Source: Alicyclobacillus shizuokensis NBRC 103103 (GTDB taxonomy: Bacteria > Bacillota > Bacilli > Alicyclobacillales > Alicyclobacillaceae). Taken from it: DNA of 46,842 nt. The position numbers were made by a program, and so were the translations under genes. Below the pieces are notes generated by a model. The model was given only the letters and a program-made list of their open reading frames with translations, was not told the origin of the DNA and searched no databases. This document shows positions 15,389 to 24,085 of this stretch, piece after piece. The number at the start of each line of letters is the position of its first letter. The first letter of the stretch is position 1. The stretch is from positions 1 to 46,842 of the forward strand of contig NZ_BCQV01000037.1 in the NCBI RefSeq assembly GCF_001552255.1. Direction: 5' to 3'.

Positions 15389-16813
15389 TTAGGACTCTCC
15401 GTGGTAGTTTACACCGATTCCGAGTGTTTCTAGCATCGTGAAGTACCCTGGACAGGTCTTGCTCACACATCCGGGATCGAGAATACGAATACCGGGAACC
15501 CGAGCGCCAATGAGAGACAGCGACATGGCCACTCGGTGGTCGTCGTAGGAAGCCAGGCAAGCGGGCCGAATGGTGCCGGGTATGACCATAAATCCGTCCT
15601 CCCGCTCCCGGGCCTCAATGCCCAACCGGTTCAACGATTCGCAAACCGCCTGGATACGGTTGGACTCGTGGTGACGGATGTGCCCCACTCCGGTGACCGT
15701 CACCGGCGCGTCCGCAAAGGCAGCGACCGCTGCCAACGTCAGGGCCTGGTCCGACAGTTCCTTCATGTCCACTTCCAGTCCACCTTTGAGCACCGGTGGG
15801 CCCGTGACCTCAATGAATGTGTCTCCCCACTCGACACGGCAGCCCATGCGGGCGAGAATCTCCGGAAAGCGGGCATCCGGTTGACGCGTATCCCGCGACA
15901 AATTCGTGACGCGCATGCGCCCGCCGGTGACTGCTGCCAGCGCAAAGAAGTAGCAGGCGGTCGAGGCGTCTGCCTCCAAGGACAGGGGCTGGCCTTGGTA
16001 GCGGCCAGGACGGACGAAGAACCGACGAAACCGGTCATCCACATCAACCGGCACGCCCATGGCTGCCATCATGTCGAGTGTGATTCCCACATACGCGTGC
16101 TGGACAATTTCGTCGCTGACCACAATCTCCACAGGACCTTCGGCGTATGGCGCGGCAATGAGCAGTCCGCTGAGAAATTGACTGGAGACCTTGCCTGAGA
16201 TCTCAACTGGTCCCCCAGACAGTCCCCGTCCGTGAACTCGCAGCGGCAATTGACCTGGCTCACGCAGCGACTGAATATCGGCTCCGAGTGTATGTAAGGC
16301 GTCCAGAAGCGGCCGCAGCGGGCGCTGACTCAGCCTCCGGCTGCCCCGAAGCAGCCATTGTCCGGAGTGCGCCACGGCCAAGGCCCCGGGCAGAAAACGG
16401 GCACTGGTGCCAGCGGCTCCGATATACAATTCGCCTTCGCGCACGGGCCACTCCCCAGCGGCACCCTCAATACGTACGGTCTCACCGCTCACCTGGCAGT
16501 GTACACCGAGTTTTTTGAACGCATCCAGGCACCAATACGAATCGTCCGATTTCAAGATGCCGTTGATTTCGGAGGTGCCGTCGGCCATCGCGGCCATCAC
16601 CAGGGCGCGGTTGGTAAAACTCTTGCTTCCCGGGATTGCGATCTCGGCGTCGACAGGACGCTCCAGGGGTGACAAAGACACGGCAGCTATGCCGGATAGG
16701 GCAGCCCACGGGGAGCGGGCCTCCAAGTCAGCCGCTCCTGGGTCTGACCCGGAGGCGGGCATGGGGGTGAATGTGGCAAGTCGGTCGTGGCCGGATTGGT
16801 CCGCCATTCGCAT
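15389..16813 (-). CDS. aroA: 3-phosphoshikimate 1-carboxyvinyltransferase (EPSP synthase)
   Basis: This enzyme of 474 residues joins shikimate-3-phosphate and phosphoenolpyruvate in the aromatic amino acid pathway. Recognisable parts are IPGSKSFTNRALV, YIGAAGTSARFLPG, KVSSQFLSGLLIAAP, the acidic VDMKELSDQALTLAA and SYDDHRVAMSLSL. It carries an N-terminal extension of about 50 residues before the core, absent from most homologues. The ATG at 16813 is preferred over an ATG 33 bp upstream because AGAGGAG is spaced correctly for it. Glycine is retained in the AAGT loop, where some glyphosate-tolerant forms have alanine. It is not in an aro operon here but precedes a two-component system. Confidence 0.93.
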   Translation of the reverse strand: MRMADQSGHDRLATFTPMPASGSDPGAADLEARSPWAALSGIAAVSLSPLERPVDAEIAIPGSKSFTNRALVMAAMADGTSEINGILKSDDSYWCLDAFKKLGVHCQVSGETVRIEGAAGEWPVREGELYIGAAGTSARFLPGALAVAHSGQWLLRGSRRLSQRPLRPLLDALHTLGADIQSLREPGQLPLRVHGRGLSGGPVEISGKVSSQFLSGLLIAAPYAEGPVEIVVSDEIVQHAYVGITLDMMAAMGVPVDVDDRFRRFFVRPGRYQGQPLSLEADASTACYFFALAAVTGGRMRVTNLSRDTRQPDARFPEILARMGCRVEWGDTFIEVTGPPVLKGGLEVDMKELSDQALTLAAVAAFADAPVTVTGVGHIRHHESNRIQAVCESLNRLGIEAREREDGFMVIPGTIRPACLASYDDHRVAMSLSLIGARVPGIRILDPGCVSKTCPGYFTMLETLGIGVNYHGES

Positions 16814-16887
16814 CGGAGACTCCTCTCGTCGAATCATGCTCGCCATCCGCTCATTCGCGGGACAAGCTTGCTATCCCCCATTTTAGC

Positions 16888-17685
16888 CTAGTCCACCCAC
16901 ATCGTCAGCAGGCAGATCACGAGGATGCCGAATAGGAACGGCACCAGTACGGCCCGTGACGCATTCCCGCGCAGGGTCGGCAGCAGTTCCGAAAACGCGA
17001 TGTACAGCAAGCACCCGGCGAGGACGGCCATGACCCACTGCAGGCTGGCCATGATATGGGGCAACACCTCGATTCCCACACTTGATCCGATGATGCCAGC
17101 GATTCCGGGAACACAAAGCATACTGACCACACGGCGTCGTTGCCCGAGTAGCGAAGGGAATCCGGATACCAGAGCGAGCGCCCACAAAACGCCTTCTGGG
17201 AGCTTGTGGATGACCATCCCCAAGAGAAACACCCAATCTTGGTTCTCTCCCGCGGTGACGGAGGCAGCCATCGCTCCTCCCTCCAGCAGACTGTGCAAGG
17301 CCAGGGAAACCATGATGACAATGCTGCTGGCCTGGTTGAGAACGCGGGGAGTGGGTACATCGGAGGCGGCTCTTGTCGGGTCCTGGTACGGCTGCGCCGC
17401 ATCAAAGCGCCGGTCAATCAGGTGGGTGAGCGCCCACAGGAAAACCGTTCCCGTCAAGACGGCGTACGGGATGCCCGCTGCTTCCGACTGGACGGCATCG
17501 GGCAAGAAATCCACCACCACCAAGGCGCAGAAAACGCCCGCGCCAAATCCAAACACTGTCAGAATGCGGCGGCTGTCCATGTCCGCAAGGCGCCGCTCTT
17601 GCCCCAACACCCAAGCGCCGCCGGCCAGGATGGCCAGGGCGCAGACCCCGGCGGCAGCCAAGGCTGTCCACAACGGCATAGCCAT
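16888..17685 (-). CDS. ZIP-family divalent metal transporter (GufA-like)
   Basis: This is a membrane protein of about 265 residues with eight hydrophobic segments. The two metal-site helices carry HSLLEG and HKLPEG, the H-x3-EG motifs diagnostic of ZIP transporters. It probably imports zinc or a related divalent metal. The frame stays open for 300 bp upstream, but that part reads as Arg/Pro-rich non-protein-like sequence. The likely start is ATG at 17685 or 17679; the latter gives MPLWTALAAAGV directly at the first membrane helix and has AAGGTG 6 bases before it. A short upstream frame ends on the same bases. Confidence 0.85.
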   Translation of the reverse strand: MAMPLWTALAAAGVCALAILAGGAWVLGQERRLADMDSRRILTVFGFGAGVFCALVVVDFLPDAVQSEAAGIPYAVLTGTVFLWALTHLIDRRFDAAQPYQDPTRAASDVPTPRVLNQASSIVIMVSLALHSLLEGGAMAASVTAGENQDWVFLLGMVIHKLPEGVLWALALVSGFPSLLGQRRRVVSMLCVPGIAGIIGSSVGIEVLPHIMASLQWVMAVLAGCLLYIAFSELLPTLRGNASRAVLVPFLFGILVICLLTMWVD

Positions 17686-17846
17686 CACCTTGGCCAACGC
17701 GGTGGACGCGGGAGCGGCTGCGGCTGCGGCCGTCCGATGGTTCCCCACGGCCATCGAGGAACAGGGGGACCGGCGATGGGGCGGCGAATCAATCCGTGTG
17801 GCAGGCCGCAGAACGCAAGAACCGTGTCGTGCGCGATATTGGGCAT
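17685..17846 (-). CDS. Possible short upstream frame coupled to the ZIP gene
   Basis: This 53-codon frame begins at an ATG 6 bases after a very strong GGGAGGGGAGGG site. It ends with TGA overlapping the ATG at 17685 (TGATG). The product is proline/arginine/tryptophan-rich toward its end and is not recognised. It may be a leader whose translation feeds the metal transporter, or the strong site may serve a longer, different start. The 17847-18028 gap toward dnaD shows no other gene. Confidence 0.3.
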   Translation of the reverse strand: MPNIAHDTVLAFCGLPHGLIRRPIAGPPVPRWPWGTIGRPQPQPLPRPPRWPR

Positions 17847-18028
17847 TGTCATCCCTCCCCTCCCATTGCATGTAGCTGTGGCGTCCGCGGTCAGCGGCAG
17901 AGGCCCGCTTGCACGGCAAACAGGCGCCTGCGTAAACAGACGCCCGGATCATCTGCTCAAGGCGATTTGTCGCTGGGAGGGTCTTGTTTGGCAACGAGTG
18001 GGGAAAGGCGGGTCAACCCGGTTAGGGT

Positions 18029-18778
18029 TCAGGCATCAGGAAATAAATGATAAAAAGCTTCATACCGTTCGTCACGGGTTGTTGCTTGGTTCCCGCCGCG
18101 CTTGCGCTGCAGCGGGCGTGGTTTGCTGGCTGCCACTTGTTCCCGGCCCTGCTGGCGCTCTCGGTAGCTTTCTCGATAAGCCTCCAGGTCTTGGCGCGTA
18201 CGCACGCGGTGCCGCTGCCAATCGTACAAGATGCGGTCGATGTATTTGAAGCTGAACTTGTTGCCCAGAACGGCTTCGCGTAACGCCTCCATGACCAGCC
18301 ATTGCGGGTGTCCGTCCGTATCCAACCAGTGACGAATCTGTTCAAACTCGAACTCCGACAGGGGGCGGCCGAATTCCTGTTCGAACAGGCTGAACAAGTC
18401 TGTCGGGCCAACATGCGGATCGACCGCCGCTTCCTGACGGCCCCGCAACGCTTGCCACAACGGGCTGAGGTCATAATAATTGGTTCGTGTTCCATCTGAT
18501 TCTAGCCGTTCTCCGATGGACAACAGGTTTCGTTGGACGAGCCGAGCCACCGTGTCCCCGGCTTCCCGGGGGCTTAGGCCACAGCGCGCCGCCAGGTCCG
18601 CCGGCGTGAGGAAGCGTTCTTCCTGCGTCTGTACAGAGGCGATAACCTGCACCAGTACGGCAAACTCCGCCGGTGAGAGACTCAGGTCGCCGCAGTGCCG
18701 AATCAGATCGATGGGAACCGCCACAAACGGATGCGCCAAAAAATCGGCGTTATCGACAGAACGAACAGGAGGTTTCAT
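18029..18778 (-). CDS. dnaD: DnaD-family replication initiation/primosome protein
   Basis: This 249-residue protein has an N-terminal winged-helix oligomerisation domain (LSPAEFAVLVQVIASV, LTPADLAARCGLSPREAGDTV). A DDBH2 domain follows with the signature FSFKYIDRILYDW (YxxxIxxxW), then a basic tail that binds DNA. DnaD remodels DNA at origins and restart sites for loading of the replicative helicase. It follows asnS by 30 bp, as in B. subtilis. The ATG at 18778 is chosen because AAGAAGGA is 9 bases upstream; an ATG nine bases earlier overlaps that site. Confidence 0.9.
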   Translation of the reverse strand: MKPPVRSVDNADFLAHPFVAVPIDLIRHCGDLSLSPAEFAVLVQVIASVQTQEERFLTPADLAARCGLSPREAGDTVARLVQRNLLSIGERLESDGTRTNYYDLSPLWQALRGRQEAAVDPHVGPTDLFSLFEQEFGRPLSEFEFEQIRHWLDTDGHPQWLVMEALREAVLGNKFSFKYIDRILYDWQRHRVRTRQDLEAYRESYRERQQGREQVAASKPRPLQRKRGGNQATTRDERYEAFYHLFPDA

Positions 18779-18808
18779 GGCGGACATTCCTTCTTTGGCG
18801 GGACTAAC

Positions 18809-20098
18809 TTAAGGATACAAACGATACAACAGCCGTGGGAACGGAATGGCTTCCCGGACGTGCTCAAGTCCGCAGATCCAGGCAATCGTGCGTTCCAAAC
18901 CAAGGCCGAAGCCCGCATGCGGTACCGATCCGTAGCGCCGCAGATCGAGGTACCAACCGTAGCCGTCCAGCGGCAGATCATGCTCTTCAAACCGCTGCTG
19001 CAACAGGTCGTAGTCATGGATGCGTTCACTGCCGCCGATGATCTCCCCGTATCCTTCCGGCGCCAAGAGATCATCACAGAGCACCACTTCCGGCCGCTGC
19101 GGGTCAGGTTGCATGTAGAATGCCTTGATTTGCGTCGGGTAGCGCTCGATGAACACCGGACGGTCGTATTGCGAAGCCAATGCCGTCTCGTGTGGCGCTC
19201 CAAAGTCGTCCCCCCACTGGATGTCGTGACCGTGGTCCTGCAGCCAACGGATGGCCTCGTCGTACGTAAGCCGCGGAAACGGCGGACGTACCTGGGATAA
19301 TTTTGACGTATCCCGGCCAAGCACTTCCAGTTCGTGGGGACAATGCTCCAACACGTGCTGAACGATGTGGGAAACGAACTGTTCCTGCAACGCCAGGTTG
19401 TCTTCATGTTGATAGAACGCCATTTCGGGCTCCACCATCCAGAACTCAATGAGGTGGCGACGTGTCTTCGATTTCTCCGCCCGAAACGTCGGTCCCATCG
19501 AGTACACCTTGCCCAGCGCCATCGCCGCGGCCTCGCAGTACATCTGTCCGCTCTGTGTCAGATAGGCCTCCTCGTCAAAGTACTGGGTATGAAACAATTC
19601 CGTCGTATCTTCGCACGAAGAGGGGGTGAGAATGGGCGGATCCACACGCGTGAAACCTTGTTCATGCAGGAATTCAGAGATGGCCCGCTCAACTTCGGAG
19701 CGGATCTTCAGGATGGCGCGTTGTCGAGGCGTGCGAATCCATAGGTGACGGTGATCGAGGAGAAAGTCGACTCCGTGTTCCTTCAAGGTAATCGGGTAGT
19801 CGGCCGACTCCTGAACCAGAGTGACATCCGTGACGGACAGCTCGTACCCGGATTGGCTGCGCTCGTCTCGACGCACCACTCCACTCACGACAATGGAAGA
19901 CTCTTGGGTGAGACGTCTGCACCGCTCAAACAGCTCGTCTCCCACTTCGTTGCGTACAACCACGCACTGAATCAAGCCCGTGCCATCACGGACCTGGAGA
20001 AACAGGATTTTCCCACTGCTGCGTTTATTGTACAGCCACCCTTCCAGGGTGACCGTTTCTCCGACAAAGCTACCAATTTGGCCAATGCTAGTGCGCAT
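18809..20098 (-). CDS. asnS: Asparaginyl-tRNA synthetase
   Basis: This 429-residue class IIb synthetase charges tRNA-Asn. An OB-fold anticodon-binding domain ([19 protein letters not shown]) precedes the catalytic core: motif 2 around [22 protein letters not shown] and motif 3 as [15 protein letters not shown]. The ATG at 20098 gives [16 protein letters not shown], matching the start and length of B. subtilis AsnS. The GGAGG site is about 13 bases away, slightly long. It is followed directly by dnaD. No T-box leader is visible in the roughly 50 bp between promoter and start. Confidence 0.95.
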   Translation of the reverse strand: MRTSIGQIGSFVGETVTLEGWLYNKRSSGKILFLQVRDGTGLIQCVVVRNEVGDELFERCRRLTQESSIVVSGVVRRDERSQSGYELSVTDVTLVQESADYPITLKEHGVDFLLDHRHLWIRTPRQRAILKIRSEVERAISEFLHEQGFTRVDPPILTPSSCEDTTELFHTQYFDEEAYLTQSGQMYCEAAAMALGKVYSMGPTFRAEKSKTRRHLIEFWMVEPEMAFYQHEDNLALQEQFVSHIVQHVLEHCPHELEVLGRDTSKLSQVRPPFPRLTYDEAIRWLQDHGHDIQWGDDFGAPHETALASQYDRPVFIERYPTQIKAFYMQPDPQRPEVVLCDDLLAPEGYGEIIGGSERIHDYDLLQQRFEEHDLPLDGYGWYLDLRRYGSVPHAGFGLGLERTIAWICGLEHVREAIPFPRLLYRLYP

Positions 20099-20147
20099 GC
20101 TTACCGAAGTCCCTCCGCCCCGCGTTTCCATCAGAAAGGATAACTCG

Positions 20148-20156
20148 ATTATAGCA
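20148..20156 (-). promoter_or_regulatory. Extended -10 promoter of asnS-dnaD
   Basis: On the minus strand TGCTATAAT combines a perfect -10 (20153-20148) with an upstream TG, an extended -10 element. The -35 region is poor (GATGGC), which the extension would offset. It lies about 50 bp before the asnS start. Confidence 0.6.
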
Positions 20157-20276
20157 GAAACCGTAGGTCGCCATCGAACGTCGTGTGTCGACACAAAACG
20201 ACCGTCTCCGACACCCCCGGAGCTCCCACGGCTCCATTGCGCACCAGAGAACGGTCATCGTTTCACGCAGGCAGCT

Positions 20277-20298
20277 AAAAACGGTCGACCAGCGACCG
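20277..20298 (-). terminator. Rho-independent terminator after the FtsH-like gene
   Basis: On the minus strand CGGTCG (20298-20293), a five-base loop and CGACCG (20287-20282) are followed by TTTTT (20281-20277). It starts 13 bp after the FtsH-like stop codon and separates that operon from asnS. Confidence 0.8.
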
Positions 20299-20310
20299 GA
20301 TGTCGGCGAC

Positions 20311-21849
20311 CTAGATACCAACGGTTGCGCCTTGGCCGAGTGGTTGGCGCATGGCAATCGATTCCTTGGGAGCTGGCAGCGCCTTTTGCACGCTACGGAG
20401 CCAACGCCGGAACTCGTCACCCCCGATGCTCTCGACCTCCACGATATGGAACGCAAAGTGCGCAATATCCGCCTTGAACGGTGCCAGCAGGTCCCTTGTG
20501 GCACGCTCCTGTTCCGCCAGGATATGCCGTACCTCCGTATCCAAGACGGACTCGGGGAGATGCTCCTCGTCCACGATGCCGATGCGCGAAAGCCCGCACT
20601 TGACCATGGTGCGAGCCAACTGGGAGGCTTGGACAAAGTCGTTTTGAGCCCCAGTGCTGCGGTCTCCGTAGTGGAGCTCTTCCGCCAGGCACCCCGCCAA
20701 CGCCACATTGATCTGTTGCAGCAGGTGTTCACGCGTATACAAATACCGGTCGTGCTCCGGAATCTGACGCACAAACCCAAGCGCGTTTCCGCGTGGAGCA
20801 ATGGTGATGTGAGAAACCGTCCCTGGGCTCATCAATTCACTGATGATGGCGTGCCCCAACTCGTGCACCGCGACTCGGCGCAATTCCTCGTGGGTAGGCT
20901 TGCGCCCCGTCTTTTCGCCCATCAGCACCTTGTCCACCGCATCGCGAAACATCTCCTGCGAGATTTCCGATTTCTCCTGGCGCAGCGCGATGATGGCCGC
21001 CTCGTTGACCAAGGCTTCCAACTGGGCCCCAGAGAAACCGAAAGTCTCTCGGGCAATGTGTTCCAGGTCCACATCGGGAGCCAACGGCTTACCTTTGGTC
21101 TGGATGTGGAGAATATGCAGCCGCCCGTCCTTGTCCGGCAGGTCCACCTGGATTTGCCGGTCAAACCGCCCTGGACGCAGGAGAGCCGGATCTAAGATGT
21201 CCGCCCGGTTTGTCGCGGCCATAACCAGAACCAACGGAGATTGGGTCGTCGACATTCCGTCCATCTCCGTCAGCAGCTGATTGAGCGTCTGGTCGTACTC
21301 CTGATGGCTGTACTGACCGCGTCTGCCCCCCAGCACGTCAATCTCGTCAATGAAGATAATCGCACTGTCCTTGTTTTCCTTTTTCGCCATGGTGCGGGCT
21401 CTGCGGAACAGTTCCCGCACACGCTGCGCGCCGACGCCCACATACATTTCGACAAACTCCGATCCAGCTGCCGACAAGAACACCGAGTCGGTATATGTGG
21501 CTGCCGCTTTGGCCATCAACGTCTTGCCGGTGCCCGGCGGTCCGGTCAACAAGATGCCCTTCAAGGGGCGAATGCCCAAGGACTGTATGCGGTCGCGGTA
21601 GCGCAAAAAATCCAGTGCCTCCATGAGCTCCCGTTTGGCGTGCTCTTGGCCGCCGACGTCTGCGAACGTGACCGGATGTTTGACCGGAGCCTCCCGTGAA
21701 CTGGCCAGCGGATGGCCGCGGCGTTCCAGGAGCATCCACATGAGTACTCCCAACCCAATCAAAAAGATCAGGGGCAGTACGTTGATTCGCAGATACAACA
21801 AGAACAGCGTCAGGGCGATCCCGATGCCTATCAGCCACTCCTTTATCAT
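20311..21849 (-). CDS. Short FtsH-like membrane AAA+ zinc metalloprotease lacking an extracytoplasmic domain
   Basis: This 512-residue protease has two N-terminal membrane segments (about 5-20 and 24-42) separated by only a few residues, where normal FtsH has a domain of about 70-80 residues. The AAA+ module has Walker A GPPGTGKT (103-110), pore loop YVGVGA (136-141, Tyr instead of the usual Phe), Walker B IIFIDEID (164-171) and the second region of homology ATNRADILDPALLRPGRFDR. The zinc site is HELGH (329-333) with Asp404 as third ligand, so proteolysis should be intact. Its ATG overlaps the stop of a membrane-anchored protein gene. It occupies the aspB position of B. subtilis. It may be a specialised, perhaps sporulation-linked, FtsH paralogue. 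Confidence 0.85.
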   Translation of the reverse strand: MIKEWLIGIGIALTLFLLYLRINVLPLIFLIGLGVLMWMLLERRGHPLASSREAPVKHPVTFADVGGQEHAKRELMEALDFLRYRDRIQSLGIRPLKGILLTGPPGTGKTLMAKAAATYTDSVFLSAAGSEFVEMYVGVGAQRVRELFRRARTMAKKENKDSAIIFIDEIDVLGGRRGQYSHQEYDQTLNQLLTEMDGMSTTQSPLVLVMAATNRADILDPALLRPGRFDRQIQVDLPDKDGRLHILHIQTKGKPLAPDVDLEHIARETFGFSGAQLEALVNEAAIIALRQEKSEISQEMFRDAVDKVLMGEKTGRKPTHEELRRVAVHELGHAIISELMSPGTVSHITIAPRGNALGFVRQIPEHDRYLYTREHLLQQINVALAGCLAEELHYGDRSTGAQNDFVQASQLARTMVKCGLSRIGIVDEEHLPESVLDTEVRHILAEQERATRDLLAPFKADIAHFAFHIVEVESIGGDEFRRWLRSVQKALPAPKESIAMRQPLGQGATVGI

Positions 21850-22367
21850 GACACCGCACCCCCTTGGCGCGAGGTATATTTAAAGACGTCATAGAGATGG
21901 TGCTTCCCATCATTCATTTGCACGTAGACGTACGTTTTATCCATTGTGATTGCAGCCTGAATCCCGTCTTCGGCCGCCTGCTTTTCCACGGCCGCAATCA
22001 TTTCTGTGTAGTTTCCCTTGGCCACGCCCTCGAGCAGAGCAGGCGTGAGCTTTTGATACTCCTTGACTAAACGCGTGTCGCGCGTATCCTCAATGGATAT
22101 CGAAACGCTGCTGCCCAGCGATTGCGAGACCTGGTCATAGATCTTTTGATAGGTGGTCTCCAAATCATCGACGTCACCCAGTTGGATGCGCACTGTGGTG
22201 GGCTGACCACTCTCCACCACGGCCGAACGAACACCGGAGATTCTGGACAGATGATTTTCCAACGGTCCAATCATGTTGAAGTGAAGGTATGCTTGCCAAC
22301 CGCCGAAGAGGATGGCGAGCGTGATGACGGCGATGAAGATGATTGGCACGAGGCGTACTCGCGACAC
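21846..22367 (-). CDS. Single-pass membrane protein of unknown function, coupled to the FtsH-like protease
   Basis: This product of about 173 residues is not recognised. It has one N-terminal membrane helix (PIIFIAVITLAILFGGWQAYL). The remaining 140 residues are soluble and probably extracytoplasmic: one α/β unit (SGVRSAVVESGQPTTVRIQL) followed by a helix-rich part (DLETTYQKIYDQVSQSL) and a strand pair at the end (AITMDKTYVYVQMNDGK). The start is ambiguous; the GTG at 22367 has AAAGGGG 8 bases upstream, and a GTG at 22391 is also in frame. Its last four bases overlap the FtsH-like start, which points to a stable partner, adaptor or substrate. Confidence 0.7.
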   Translation of the reverse strand: MSRVRLVPIIFIAVITLAILFGGWQAYLHFNMIGPLENHLSRISGVRSAVVESGQPTTVRIQLGDVDDLETTYQKIYDQVSQSLGSSVSISIEDTRDTRLVKEYQKLTPALLEGVAKGNYTEMIAAVEKQAAEDGIQAAITMDKTYVYVQMNDGKHHLYDVFKYTSRQGGAVS

Positions 22368-22461
22368 CAACCTCGCCCCTTTCCGAACCACCAGCCAGGC
22401 CTACCCGCAGGTTGGAATCGCACCAGGCTGGTACATGCTGAGTATACCACGCAACACCACG

Positions 22462-22974
22462 TTATGTTGACAACATATATTTCCACAAAAGTTTTCCATT
22501 TACAGCATCATAAAAAATATACTCTGAGCGTCCATTTTTCCGCTGCTTTCCATAGACTTCCCAAACCACGTGACGGCTAGCTGGCAGCGTCTTCGCCAAG
22601 GAGGATGGAACATACGCAGGCTCCGCGTCAATCGGTGTGACGCCTGCGCGCTCCGCCAACTGTTCGACCCTGCTCTTGACCAGCACTTGCGAAGCCGGGA
22701 CGGCGTAGGCGTGGCGAGGATTGTCCGTCACAAACGTGTACCACGACCGTCCGAACATGTCCCGCCCGTAAAACACTTCCTGAACGCCTGCGCCTGTGGA
22801 AAGTGCATGTCCTTCGATGCGCTCCAGGGGAGAGTGATTCAAGGCGTATTGGGCGGAAGACTGTTCGACATCCCACTCGTCGCGGACTTGGTTCCACAGG
22901 GTCATGCCTATGCTCACAAGTGCCATCAAGACGATGATGGTGCCCGTAATCACCCATATCTTACTCGTGTTCAT
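22462..22974 (-). CDS. ypmB: YpmB/TseB-like membrane-anchored cell-wall protein
   Basis: This 170-residue protein has an N-terminal membrane helix (about 6-27) followed by two similar PepSY-like α/β units (VQEVFYGRDMFGRSWYTFVTD, then VVWEVYGKQRKNGRSEYIFYD). That is the fold of B. subtilis YpmB, renamed TseB for its link with penicillin-binding protein activity and tetracycline sensitivity. Its place upstream of asnS-dnaD matches B. subtilis. It starts 4 bp after the surE-type gene ends, so the two are co-transcribed. Confidence 0.8.
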   Translation of the reverse strand: MNTSKIWVITGTIIVLMALVSIGMTLWNQVRDEWDVEQSSAQYALNHSPLERIEGHALSTGAGVQEVFYGRDMFGRSWYTFVTDNPRHAYAVPASQVLVKSRVEQLAERAGVTPIDAEPAYVPSSLAKTLPASRHVVWEVYGKQRKNGRSEYIFYDAVNGKLLWKYMLST

Positions 22975-22978
22975 CTGT

Positions 22979-23956
22979 TCACGCCCGATACAACGTTAAG
23001 ATCATTTTATCCGGTTGTTGTTTGTCTAACGACAGGCCAAAGATGACATCCTTATTCTTCAGGTTGCGGTTCAAGAAATCGACTAACTGATACAAATCGT
23101 CGGTTCGTGTACAGGTGTGCGTACCGATGATGATGCGCTCGTGCGCCCCGGCCGCCCGTGCGCCCACAGGCGGGGTGCTGGCACTTGAATCGGCCGCATC
23201 ACCTGCCAAATACAACTTTAGACTATCAATGATCTGGTGATTTGTAAAATGGTAGCGCAGCGGTGTCACGCTCACCTCACCACGCCGTACGGCCGCGACA
23301 TCGGTCTCTTCTCCCCTCGGCTCCTGCAACTCCTCCCCCATGTAGCGGTACCCTGTCCGCTCTCCGTTCTTATCCGCAACCACAAAGGAATCGCGAAAAC
23401 CGCGGACACCCAGCTGAGTAACGGCAACTCTGGTTTCCGCATGGACGGTCGATGGGAGATTGATGCTTAAAAATGTATCCTCAGGCCATGGAAACTCATC
23501 CAAATCTCGAAGGATCTGCAGCGCCTTTGCGGCCGCCTGCGCGAACGGAAACGGGGGTCCGCCTAAGGACAGCGCTACGGCCGGTATGCCTTGTACGGCC
23601 GCTTCTCCCGCGGCCGCGATTGTACCCGAATAGAGGACATCGGTGGCGAGATTGGGCCCCTGGTTAATCCCTGAGACCACCAGGTCGAATGGACTTTGCG
23701 TGGCCAACTCGGCTATCGCCCATTTCACACAGTCCACCGGTGTGCCGGCGACCGCGTATGCCGCTTGAACTCCGGGGATAGACAGGCTTCTCCGCTGTGT
23801 CCAGATGGTTGCGTGCAGAGACATGGCGTGGCTGGATGCCGACCGTTGACCATCGGGTGCCACCACGGTGACCTCTCCCAGGTCAGCCAACGCCTGTGCG
23901 AGCGCACGAATTCCCGGCGCTTGGATGCCATCGTCGTTGCAGACCAGTATGCGCAT
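22979..23956 (-). CDS. surE: SurE 5'-nucleotidase fused to a YpmA-like C-terminal domain
   Basis: This 325-residue protein begins with a SurE phosphatase domain (about 1-250): metal site NDDG (7-10), SASSHAMSLH, the loop SGINQGPNLATDVLYSGTIAAAGEA, and SVTPLRYHFTNH near its end. It removes phosphate from nucleoside 5'-monophosphates. SurE proteins are normally about 250-265 residues. Here an Ala/Ser/Pro linker (about 252-272) leads to 54 more residues containing DLYQLVDFLNRNLKNKDVIF and PDKMILTLYRA, which resemble the stand-alone YpmA (DUF4264) protein. No ribosome site or ATG lies at the junction. In B. subtilis ypmA sits exactly here, before ypmB. The ATG follows AGGAGAGGAG. Confidence 0.82.
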   Translation of the reverse strand: MRILVCNDDGIQAPGIRALAQALADLGEVTVVAPDGQRSASSHAMSLHATIWTQRRSLSIPGVQAAYAVAGTPVDCVKWAIAELATQSPFDLVVSGINQGPNLATDVLYSGTIAAAGEAAVQGIPAVALSLGGPPFPFAQAAAKALQILRDLDEFPWPEDTFLSINLPSTVHAETRVAVTQLGVRGFRDSFVVADKNGERTGYRYMGEELQEPRGEETDVAAVRRGEVSVTPLRYHFTNHQIIDSLKLYLAGDAADSSASTPPVGARAAGAHERIIIGTHTCTRTDDLYQLVDFLNRNLKNKDVIFGLSLDKQQPDKMILTLYRA

Positions 23957-24085
23957 GAGTTGTCTCCTCTCCTGCCAGCTTTCTCGTCACATACGCCCAA
24001 ATCCCTCGCTCATACTAGGAACACGCGCCACATAAGCGGACCGTCGACAACGCCGCCTGTTCATGCGCCAAGAGGAGGGTGCTGA

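Noticed and set aside
15389-16813. Glyphosate-tolerant class of EPSP synthase
   Set aside because: The AAGT loop retains the glycine that is replaced by alanine in some tolerant forms. No claim about tolerance can be made from the sequence alone.
16888-17994. Long 368-residue version of the ZIP transporter
   Set aside because: The first 100 or so residues are Arg/Pro-rich and unlike any ZIP N-terminus; starts at 17685/17679 have better spacing and place the protein start at the first membrane helix.
20099-20310. T-box riboswitch before asnS
   Set aside because: The promoter lies only about 50 bp before the start, and no specifier loop or T-box sequence is visible. The hairpin with T-run belongs to the end of the FtsH-like gene.
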